Both the position numbers and the translations under genes were made by a program. Positions 1 through 5,568 of a DNA stretch of 5,568 bases are shown piece by piece. The DNA is from an uncultured Lachnospiraceae bacterium (GTDB lineage Bacteria; Bacillota; Clostridia; Lachnospirales; Lachnospiraceae): the NCBI GenBank assembly GCA_902767065.1, contig CACXFW010000058.1, forward strand, positions 1 through 5,568, in the 5' to 3' direction. The notes under the pieces were generated by a model, which had not been told where the DNA came from, did no database searches, and saw nothing but the letters and a program-made list of their open reading frames with translations. How positions within the stretch are numbered: the stretch's first letter is position 1; each line of letters opens with the position of its first letter.

Positions 1-426
1 CAGGCAGACCGGCCGGTCAGGGAACACCTTGTCCAGGGAGGCTTTTGTAGGAAGGTCTTTCTTCTTCCAGAAGACATTGTGCCAGCAGGCGCCGATGACC
101 CATCCTTCCGTGCGGCCGGATGCCTCCTCGGCTTCCTTGACCCACTGCACGCACTCTTCCTCGGAGATGGCTTTTGACAAGTCGACACAGCTCAAGAATA
201 ATCCGGCCATAAGCAAGTGGGTGTGGCTGTCATGGAAACCTGCCATTACCAGTTTCTCCTGATACTCTTTGACAATAGTGTGCTCGTCGACATAAGGATC
301 GATGTCTTCTCCATATCTGCCGACATGAAGGATCCGGTTGCCTTTGATCGCGACGAATCCGGGAAAGGTCCCCGGGTAGACGCTGTCGAACACAAGATTG
401 CTTTTAATGATTAAATCTGCTGTCAT
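1..426 (-). CDS. YtcJ-type amidohydrolase (amidohydrolase_3 family), N-terminal 142 residues, cut by the left window edge
   Basis: Seen: reading leftward from an ATG at 424-426, the frame stays open to base 1 and gives 142 residues beginning MTADLIIKSN. Residues 1-60 look like the small beta-sandwich that precedes the barrel in amidohydrolases. Residues 61-71 read MAGFHDSHTHL, the form of the family's PGFxDxHxHL metal-binding motif, with H68 and H70 as the HxH pair. Residues 108-142 (WVIGACWHNVFW, then LPTKASLD and PDRPVCL) match the conserved stretch of the YtcJ/NfdA-like group, which usually has GWD where this has CWH. Known: these are metal-dependent hydrolases of about 500-550 residues acting on amide or other C-N bonds, mostly with unknown substrates. 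The start is fixed by an AAAGAGG ribosome binding site 8 bases upstream. It follows the transporter gene by 27 bases and is the last operon gene visible. No signal peptide is seen, so it is probably cytoplasmic. The catalytic C-terminal residues lie outside the window, so activity cannot be judged. Confidence 0.88.
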   Translation of the reverse strand, partial: MTADLIIKSNLVFDSVYPGTFPGFVAIKGNRILHVGRYGEDIDPYVDEHTIVKEYQEKLVMAGFHDSHTHLLMAGLFLSCVDLSKAISEEECVQWVKEAEEASGRTEGWVIGACWHNVFWKKKDLPTKASLDKVFPDRPVCL

Positions 427-434
427 CTCTTTTG

Positions 435-441
435 CCTCTTT
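435..441 (-). promoter_or_regulatory. Ribosome binding site of the amidohydrolase gene
   Basis: The minus strand reads AAAGAGG here, 8 bases before the ATG at 424-426. It decides the start: no other ATG, GTG or TTG lies in frame between the preceding TAG stop (454-456) and this ATG. Confidence 0.7.
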
Positions 442-453
442 CTTTTCAGAATA

Positions 454-1809
454 CTAGAATACAAATCCCATGATGATGAATCCGATGATGCTCAGTCCGG
501 CCGGAACGAGGATCAATGGAACGGCGGTCTTCGCGTATTCCATATTCTTGATTCCTATAGATGCACAAGTTACGGTTACCGCATCGGAGTAGAAGCAAGC
601 GTGGCTTCCGAATACGGATCCGCAGATAACGGTAGCGATTGCAAGGTAAATATTAGCATCCAGTGACGCAGCAAGCGAAACGATGATCGGAAGGGTGATG
701 GCTCCAACGCCCCAGAAACTTCCGGTGCAGAATGCCAGGGCGGCAACAACGACGAATGAAAGAACCGGCAGAAGTGCAGGGCTCATGATCGGCTCGACCA
801 GTCCGATGACATACGGTGTCAGACCAAGTGCATCGTTGAAATCCTGCAGAACGAATGCAGCGATTACCAGCATCATGATATATAACATATCCTTGAATCC
901 ATTGATGAGAGCGTCACAGCATCCGCCGATCGTCAGCTTCTTCTGGATCATCAGCATGATCGCGGCAACCGGTGTCGTGATGACCATGGCGGTCAATACG
1001 TCCTTCGTGTAAATGCAGACGGCGATGCATACCAGCATAGGAATGATGAAGTTGAGGGCGCTGCTCTTCGGCAGTTCTTCTTTAGTGGATTCTTCTAACG
1101 CGCCTTCTTCGTAGTAATGATCCGGGAAGACACGGCCGGTTTCCTGTGCTCTCTTTTCCGCTTTCTTCATAGCGCCGAAGGTTGGGATGATTCCAAGGAC
1201 GAAGAGAGGCACGACGAGCACTGCAAGCCATGCGTACAGCATGAACGGAATCGTGTGCAGATATGCACTCAGACCGCTCATTCCTTCGAGTGCTTTTGTC
1301 TCTTCGATCTGCCCGGCGTAGAAGATGGCCCATGCAGTGACCGGAATCAGAACGCAGACAGCGGCGCCTGTCGAGTTAACGATGTAGGCCAGTTTCTCTC
1401 TTGGGATTTTCCACTTGTCAGCGAGATCTCTCATTGCGATTCCGACTGCCAGCGCATTGAGATAGTCGTCAACAAAGATAACGATACCGAGAACCCAGGC
1501 AAATAACTGGGTCTTTTTAGGACTGTTCGCATACTTGGTTGCAATGTCCGCAAATCCCATTGCGGATCCTGACTCGTCAAGCAGCCGAATCAGGACGCCG
1601 AACATACCGAACAGTAAGATGTAGTAGGCAGAATTGCCGATCTGGTTATAGGAGTACTCTAACCAAGTCCCCCACCAGCTTCCCTTCGCGAAGATGATAG
1701 CAGCAACGAACGTACCCAGCACCAATGATTCCATCGCGCGCTTTGATAGGATCGCTGTTACTATGACTACCGCAACCGGGATCAAACTAATGATTCCATA
1801 CGTATCCAT
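454..1809 (-). CDS. NhaC-family (Na+/H+ antiporter-type) membrane transporter
   Basis: Seen: 451 residues, very hydrophobic, with about 11-12 likely membrane segments (for example residues 5-21, 26-42, 62-77, 102-120, 141-163, 184-209, 252-287, 308-321, 345-360, 384-400 and 429-450). A charged cytoplasm-like loop lies at about 213-250. Family signatures include FVDDYLNALAVG (residues 112-123, paired aspartates D114/D115), a conserved stretch at 145-160 (NSTGAAVCVLIPVTAW), TGSFWG (362-367) and GSHACFYSDAVT (401-412). Known: PF03553 contains NhaC Na+/H+ antiporters and organic-acid antiporters such as the malate/lactate carrier MleN; length and topology fit. Odd: in characterised members the last motif resembles GDHxSPISD, but here it is GSHACFYSD, so the ion or substrate may differ. 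The gene starts 17 bases after the FAD-subunit gene with a strong ribosome binding site. Its place inside a catabolic operon suggests import of the operon's substrate or export of product, or Na+/H+ balance; the sequence cannot decide between them. Confidence 0.9.
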   Translation of the reverse strand: MDTYGIISLIPVAVVIVTAILSKRAMESLVLGTFVAAIIFAKGSWWGTWLEYSYNQIGNSAYYILLFGMFGVLIRLLDESGSAMGFADIATKYANSPKKTQLFAWVLGIVIFVDDYLNALAVGIAMRDLADKWKIPREKLAYIVNSTGAAVCVLIPVTAWAIFYAGQIEETKALEGMSGLSAYLHTIPFMLYAWLAVLVVPLFVLGIIPTFGAMKKAEKRAQETGRVFPDHYYEEGALEESTKEELPKSSALNFIIPMLVCIAVCIYTKDVLTAMVITTPVAAIMLMIQKKLTIGGCCDALINGFKDMLYIMMLVIAAFVLQDFNDALGLTPYVIGLVEPIMSPALLPVLSFVVVAALAFCTGSFWGVGAITLPIIVSLAASLDANIYLAIATVICGSVFGSHACFYSDAVTVTCASIGIKNMEYAKTAVPLILVPAGLSIIGFIIMGFVF

Positions 1810-1814
1810 TGTGT

Positions 1815-1820
1815 CCTCCT
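1815..1820 (-). promoter_or_regulatory. Ribosome binding site of the transporter gene
   Basis: The minus strand reads AGGAGG, 5 bases before the ATG at 1807-1809, inside the 17-base gap after the TAA stop of the upstream gene. It supports this ATG as the start. Confidence 0.75.
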
Positions 1821-1826
1821 CTCATT

Positions 1827-4202
1827 TTAATGGGTGTCAGTAATCAGTTGTTCTAGATTGCGTCGGAATAGTACTTTTAGTAAATTGATTTTGTATTTGT
1901 TCTCTGCCAAAGCCACGCAGTCCTTCACTGCCAGCTCCGCAGCTTCCGCAGCAAGTTCTTTGGTAAGTGTCTTACCCTTTAGGAAATCCTCTGCCTCGGC
2001 CGCTCTGCGCGGGACCGGGGCGACAGCTCCGAAGGAGACCTCTATGTTCTTCACGAGGCTGCCTTCCATATCCGCATTGATCGCGATGCTGACGATCGGG
2101 AAATCGATCGATTTCCTCGTTCTGTGCTTGAAGTAAAGCTGCTTGCTCCCGGCACAGATCTTCGGGATGCGGATGCAGGTAACGATCTCATCTTGGTCCA
2201 GGATGGTAGAGCCCCCGATCGGCGTGTCGAAAAATTCCGTGATCGGAATATCCCGCTGATTCGTGACGACCAAAGCGTTGACCGCGAGCAGCGCCGCGCC
2301 GAGGTCAGAAGGGGATACCGCTACGCATCCGCAGTTGAGACAACGCTCTGCTTCTTTATTGAATCCCAGCTCGTTGATCGTCCTGCTGATTTCATCGTAG
2401 AGATTCCGCTGTTCCAGCGGCAGCTCTTCCGGCTTGACTCTTTCTGAGTTCAGCAGGGCTTTCTCGCTGAAGCTGATGGCTTCCTTATCTGACAGGGCCG
2501 CCTGATCCGTGATGGTTCTGAAACTCTCATCCATGGATTTCGCTGTCGTCCTCGCCTGGAAAATGGATTTGACGACTGTTGCAGGTCCGTGGGCTGCATC
2601 GCCCGCTGCGAAGATGTCGTCCAGCACGGTCTGACCGGCGTCCGCATCCTTGAGGTCGATGCCTTTGCTCTTCTCCTGCAGTTTGTCGAATCCTGCCATG
2701 TCGATTCCCTGGCCGATGGCGATCACGATATTGTCTGCCGTTCCTTCGAATGTCTCTCCTTCACAAGGGATGATGTTGTCCAGACCTTCCGCGTCTTCGT
2801 CGCGCTTCATCATCTTCTGGAACACCAGCTTGTCGATCGTGCCGTCCGGCTTCTTGACGACTTCCTTCAGTGTTGTCAGTTCGCGGATGACGACGCCTTC
2901 GTGTTCTGCCTCCAGGATCTCGTCTTCTTCGGCCGGCATTTCATCGTACGGGAGAATGCTGAGCAGCGTGACTTTCTCCGCGCCCATCTTCAGCGCGCTG
3001 CGGCAGACGTCAAAGGAAGTGTTTCCGCCGCCGATAACGACGACTTCTTTGCCGAGCTTTTGCTCCTGATGCTCTGCTACCTGATAGAGGAACTGCAAAG
3101 CGTTCAGGATGCCTTTGGCGTCGCGGCCTTCGAACTGCAGGTTCAGGGAGACCCACGCGCCGATCCCGACGAAGAGGGCATCCGCCTTAGCGGACAGTTC
3201 TTCCATGGTGATGTCTTCGCCGACCTGGACGTTCATCCGGAATGCGACGCCCATGTTCTCGAGCACGCCCCGGATCTGCTCCAGGATGGATTTCGGCAAA
3301 CGGTAGGCGGGGATGCCGTAATACAGCATGCCGCCGATGTGCTCGTTCTTATCGATGACCGTAACGCTGTGTCCGTAGGAACGCAGGTAATAGGCTGCCG
3401 TCAGGCCAGCCGGTCCGGCGCCGACAATGGTGATGTTCTTCCCGGATTCTTCTGCCGGAGTCAGGAAGAATCGGTCTGCGCCGGCCAGGATATAGTCGCC
3501 TAAGTAACGTTCCACTTCCCGGATGGAAACGCTCTCGTCGTATTTCTTCCTGTTGCAGTGCTGCTCGCAGGTGTGCGGACAGATCCTGCCGGTCACAGCT
3601 GCCAGCGGATTAACTTCGAACAGCGTCCTCGCGGCGCCTTCCACATCGCCTTTTCGGATCATTTCCATGTATGCCGGAATGTTTGTGTGGTTCGGGCAAT
3701 TCACCTCACAAGGCGTATCGCAGACTTTCGACGGTCCGAAGACGGAGTGGTACAGATTGTTTCCGACCACTGCGTTGCATCGGTCGCCGCCCTTGCGCAG
3801 GCAATGGAACTTGTCGTCCTGGTACCGGTAATACCAGCACCGCGGTTCCTGGCAGATGTTGCCGCCGATGGTAGCCATGTGCCGGATCTGAGGGGATGCG
3901 ACACTTTCTGCGGCATCCGCAAGGAGCGGGAAGTATTCGCGGAGCAGCGGATCCTTATCCAGCGTGTCCAGTGTGACCATGGATCCGATCTCCAGATAAG
4001 CGTCTTCGTTCTTGATTGCCTTCAGGTCGTCCAGGTCTTTCAGAGAGACGATGTCCTCCGGAGCACCCGGACGGATCTTTTCATGGATGACGCCCAGGAG
4101 ATCTGTTCCGCCTGCCAGGACTTTCGCCCCGTCGCCGTATTCTTTCAGGAGAGAAGCAGCTTCTTCGACTGTTTCAGGTCTGTAAACACTTTTGATGTTC
4201 AT
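1827..4202 (-). CDS. Molybdenum hydroxylase FAD-binding subunit with a GltD-like Fe-S/NAD(P) oxidoreductase module nested inside it
   Basis: Seen: 791 residues, against about 280-330 for an ordinary FAD subunit of this family. Residues 1-156 are the first part of a FAD_binding_5 domain: AGGTDLL at 30-36, SPQIRHMATIGGNICQ at 103-118, then a cysteine loop (C122, C134, C142) like the [4Fe-4S] loop of 4-hydroxybenzoyl-CoA reductase beta. About residues 157-625 are a GltD-like oxidoreductase. From C626 (CVAVSPSDLGAALLAV) the FAD subunit resumes; DEIVTCIRIP (671-680) follows, and about 686-785 match the CO-dehydrogenase flavoprotein C-terminal domain. Known: such subunits carry electrons between the Mo/[2Fe-2S] centres and FAD; GltD-like proteins exchange electrons with NAD(P)H through FAD and [4Fe-4S] clusters. 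Inferred: one polypeptide links the Mo enzyme directly to a pyridine nucleotide, in the cytoplasm. The start ATG abuts the TAA of the Mo-subunit gene (TAAATG), with AAAGGAGG 8 bases upstream, so the two are probably translationally coupled in a 1:1 complex. The frame is unbroken and motifs are intact on both sides, which argues against an artefact. Confidence 0.9.
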   Translation of the reverse strand: MNIKSVYRPETVEEAASLLKEYGDGAKVLAGGTDLLGVIHEKIRPGAPEDIVSLKDLDDLKAIKNEDAYLEIGSMVTLDTLDKDPLLREYFPLLADAAESVASPQIRHMATIGGNICQEPRCWYYRYQDDKFHCLRKGGDRCNAVVGNNLYHSVFGPSKVCDTPCEVNCPNHTNIPAYMEMIRKGDVEGAARTLFEVNPLAAVTGRICPHTCEQHCNRKKYDESVSIREVERYLGDYILAGADRFFLTPAEESGKNITIVGAGPAGLTAAYYLRSYGHSVTVIDKNEHIGGMLYYGIPAYRLPKSILEQIRGVLENMGVAFRMNVQVGEDITMEELSAKADALFVGIGAWVSLNLQFEGRDAKGILNALQFLYQVAEHQEQKLGKEVVVIGGGNTSFDVCRSALKMGAEKVTLLSILPYDEMPAEEDEILEAEHEGVVIRELTTLKEVVKKPDGTIDKLVFQKMMKRDEDAEGLDNIIPCEGETFEGTADNIVIAIGQGIDMAGFDKLQEKSKGIDLKDADAGQTVLDDIFAAGDAAHGPATVVKSIFQARTTAKSMDESFRTITDQAALSDKEAISFSEKALLNSERVKPEELPLEQRNLYDEISRTINELGFNKEAERCLNCGCVAVSPSDLGAALLAVNALVVTNQRDIPITEFFDTPIGGSTILDQDEIVTCIRIPKICAGSKQLYFKHRTRKSIDFPIVSIAINADMEGSLVKNIEVSFGAVAPVPRRAAEAEDFLKGKTLTKELAAEAAELAVKDCVALAENKYKINLLKVLFRRNLEQLITDTH
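2328..3734 (-). other. Inserted GltD-like oxidoreductase module (about residues 157-625 of the 791-residue protein)
   Basis: This part alone resembles a complete glutamate synthase small-subunit-type protein. In order: an N-terminal Fe-S domain with cysteine triads C161/C165/C169 and C208/C212/C216 (the second in TGRICPHTCEQHC); a FAD-binding dinucleotide fold with VGAGPAGLTAAYYL (260-273) and acidic D284; GGMLYYGIPAYRLPK (290-304), a GltD hallmark; the NAD(P)-binding fold with VVVIGGGNTSFD (387-398); AIGQGID (495-501); the second FAD motif FAAGDAAHGPATVV (531-544); and the C-terminal EAERCLNCG (617-625) common in clostridial members. Known relatives include GltD, NfnB and the PreT/dihydropyrimidine dehydrogenase N-terminal region. 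The edges are estimated by eye from where FAD-subunit similarity stops and resumes, and could be off by 5-10 residues. Confidence 0.85.
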
Positions 4203-5568
4203 TTATTTCTCCTCCTTTCCCGATTCTTCCCGGAGCTTCACAAGCCCATCCAATATCTTCTTCGGTGTGATCGGCTGTTTGTCGATCTCCACGCCGACCG
4301 CGTTGTATACGGCGTTCGCGATGGCAGCGCCGGTTCCTGCAAAGGCAGCTTCGGCGATTCCGGCTGCGCCGTATTTGCCGAGTCCTTTCCACTCTTCGAT
4401 CAGCATTGGCGTGACAGGCGGGAAGTCCGCCATGGTCAGCATCTTGTAATCGATGTAGTTGTTGTTCAGCGGCGTTCCGGTCTCCCAGTCGTACTGCATC
4501 TCTTCCGTCAGGATCTCGCCGATGCCCAGACACTGTCCGCCCATCTGCTGTGATTCTGCTCCCGACGCGTGCATGACGCAGCCGGCGTCGTTGACGACCG
4601 CCATGTTCACAACTTCGACCGTACCGATCTCCGTGTCGACTTCCACTTCCGCAAACCAGGCGCCGAAAGGCAGACCTGCGTTCTCTCTGATGTTGTGCCG
4701 CGCGTGGTGGACGTGGATCGGCACGCAGTCCGTGTGGAGCATGAACCAGCTGACGCCGATCTTGTTCTCCGGATTCGCGATCTCATATACCTCTGCATCC
4801 GCGATGTCCAGCTCTTCCGGTTCCTTCTCCATGTATTCCGCTACACGGCGGATGATTTCCGCCTTCAGCTTCAGTGCGGCTTCCGCCATCGTCTCTGCGT
4901 AGAGGAAGGAGACGACGCTGTCTGTCGGCGCGTTGTCCCTGAGCGTCAGCTCGGTATCGCACAAAGGCGTCCAAAGGATATCTTCCGGCTTGGTGTTCAG
5001 GTACGACAGATTCTCAGCACATGAGAATACAGCCGCGCAGTTTCCGCCTGCGCCGGTTTCAGATGTAGGCGCTTGTATGATGATCGACATGTCCGGATTC
5101 AGCCGGATGCTGACTTCGATGAAGCCCCGCGTGAGTTCGTTCAGCTCGGCGTGCCATTGGTTCCACACGCCGACGCCGATACCGCGTTTCTTATATCCGT
5201 CGATCAGTTCTCCGCCCCCCGGGGTCGGATTCCGCTTCTCGTTCCATCCGATCAGCTCAGCGCCCAGGCTCATGACCTTGTCCAGCGATTTGTTCGTCGC
5301 GCCGATCTGATTGAAGTTGTTTCCGCAGTTGATGCGGATGACTTCCAGCAGGTCGATCCCTGTGATATCGGAGATCTGCTGGAAGATCGGATTGAACGCC
5401 CAGGAAAGCTGCACGTTGCCGATGCCTCTGACGACGCCTCCCGGGATCTTGTTCGTGAACCAGGTGTAGGCGTGGAGCCTGACGTTCTTGATCGGATAGT
5501 AGATCCGGTCGAAGGTCTCCTGCACGATAAACTCTACGTTGTGGTCGCAGCCGCCGACATATGCGCCG
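4203..5568 (-). CDS. Molybdopterin-binding large subunit of a xanthine dehydrogenase/aldehyde oxidase-family enzyme, C-terminal part (N-terminus beyond the right edge)
   Basis: Seen: the frame is open from the right edge (first full codon at 5565-5567) to the TAA at 4203-4205, giving 454 residues. The GTG at 5523-5525 is internal: the 14 codons before it (GAYVGGCDHNVEFI) continue the same protein. Numbering from that GTG as 1, GGVVRGIGNVQ (29-39) matches the family's GAxRGxGxxQ with the conserved arginine; SETGAGGNC (155-163) sits where GQGxxT is usual; KYGAAGIAEAAFAG (384-397) with AAIANAVYNAVG (400-411) is the C-terminal active-site stretch, and E392 aligns with the essential base of the GxGE motif. 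Known: full subunits are about 700-800 residues and hydroxylate purines, N-heterocycles or aldehydes using water at a Mo-pterin centre; some family members run reductively. The substrate cannot be inferred. It directly abuts the FAD/GltD-like gene, its likely partner. A [2Fe-2S] domain or subunit is not in view and may be upstream or fused to the missing N-terminus. Confidence 0.9.
   Translation of the reverse strand, partial: GAYVGGCDHNVEFIVQETFDRIYYPIKNVRLHAYTWFTNKIPGGVVRGIGNVQLSWAFNPIFQQISDITGIDLLEVIRINCGNNFNQIGATNKSLDKVMSLGAELIGWNEKRNPTPGGGELIDGYKKRGIGVGVWNQWHAELNELTRGFIEVSIRLNPDMSIIIQAPTSETGAGGNCAAVFSCAENLSYLNTKPEDILWTPLCDTELTLRDNAPTDSVVSFLYAETMAEAALKLKAEIIRRVAEYMEKEPEELDIADAEVYEIANPENKIGVSWFMLHTDCVPIHVHHARHNIRENAGLPFGAWFAEVEVDTEIGTVEVVNMAVVNDAGCVMHASGAESQQMGGQCLGIGEILTEEMQYDWETGTPLNNNYIDYKMLTMADFPPVTPMLIEEWKGLGKYGAAGIAEAAFAGTGAAIANAVYNAVGVEIDKQPITPKKILDGLVKLREESGKEEK
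4211..4218 (-). promoter_or_regulatory. Ribosome binding site of the fused FAD/GltD-like gene, inside the end of the Mo-subunit gene
   Basis: The minus strand reads AAAGGAGG, 8 bases before the ATG at 4200-4202. It lies within the last codons of the upstream gene, whose TAA stop (4203-4205) directly touches this ATG. The arrangement suggests translational coupling of the two enzyme subunits. Confidence 0.75.

Noticed and set aside
29..414. Two short overlapping plus-strand open frames at the left edge
   Set aside because: The minus strand here encodes a continuous amidohydrolase N-terminus with the HxH motif and a ribosome binding site.
1810..1826. Terminator or promoter between the FAD/GltD-like gene and the transporter gene
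   Set aside because: The gap is only 17 bases, filled mostly by the ribosome binding site, with no hairpin and T-run.
2589..3503. A 304-codon open frame on the plus strand
   Set aside because: It lies wholly opposite the GltD-like coding region, shows no recognisable motif, and its composition is what the complement of that gene would give.
2328..3734. The nested module as an intein, mobile element or assembly chimera
   Set aside because: It has no intein splice motifs, inverted repeats or target duplication that I can see, keeps the frame at both ends, and carries all expected oxidoreductase motifs; a chimera is not excluded without reads but is unlikely.
3558..4553. A 331-codon open frame on the plus strand
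   Set aside because: It runs antisense across the junction of two clearly recognisable genes and shows no family motif; it is a shadow of their codon use.
5215..5224. C6G4 run as a possible frameshift site or sequencing error in the Mo subunit
   Set aside because: Family-like sequence continues in the same frame on both sides (NPTPGGGELIDG), so no shift is needed.
5523..5525. GTG as the true start of the Mo subunit
   Set aside because: The frame is open to the window edge, the upstream codons match the family, and a start here would remove the N-terminal half including Mo-pterin binding regions.

Overview
The window is one leftward (minus-strand) gene train of four tightly packed genes, cut at both edges. 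Read in the direction of transcription, from the right edge to the left edge, it holds: (1) the C-terminal part of the molybdopterin-binding large subunit of a xanthine dehydrogenase/aldehyde oxidase-type molybdenum hydroxylase; (2) a 791-residue protein in which the FAD-binding subunit of such a hydroxylase is interrupted by a complete GltD-like, Fe-S and NAD(P)-binding flavin oxidoreductase module; (3) an NhaC-family 451-residue membrane transporter; (4) the N-terminal 142 residues of a YtcJ-type amidohydrolase. The gaps are 0, 17 and 27 bases, each downstream start has a purine-rich Shine-Dalgarno sequence, and no terminator or promoter is visible between genes, so a single operon is the natural reading.

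The organism is probably an anaerobic bacterium, most likely of the Firmicutes/Clostridia type. This is inferred from strong AGGAGG-type ribosome binding sites, a cysteine-rich Fe-S flavoprotein, an NhaC-type transporter and mid-range GC (about half by eye, not computed). The genus cannot be told from the sequence.

The central feature is the 791-residue protein. Its residues 1 to about 156 and about 626 to 791 together make one ordinary FAD subunit of the 4-hydroxybenzoyl-CoA reductase/xanthine dehydrogenase type, including a cysteine-containing loop. About 470 residues of GltD-like oxidoreductase sit inside that loop, in frame and with motifs intact on both sides. The Mo subunit, FAD subunit and a pyridine-nucleotide-linked electron entry or exit module are therefore delivered by two adjacent, translationally coupled genes.

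Together the operon looks like a catabolic unit for an N-heterocycle or similar hydroxylatable compound: the molybdenum enzyme hydroxylates (or reductively dehydroxylates) the substrate, the nested module links it to NAD(P)H and Fe-S electron carriers, the amidohydrolase cleaves a C-N bond in substrate or product, and the transporter moves substrate, product or Na+/H+. The substrate is not identifiable here. No [2Fe-2S] subunit is visible; it may lie beyond the right edge. There are no RNA genes, mobile elements, CRISPR arrays or significant repeats, and no gene-free stretch longer than 27 bases.
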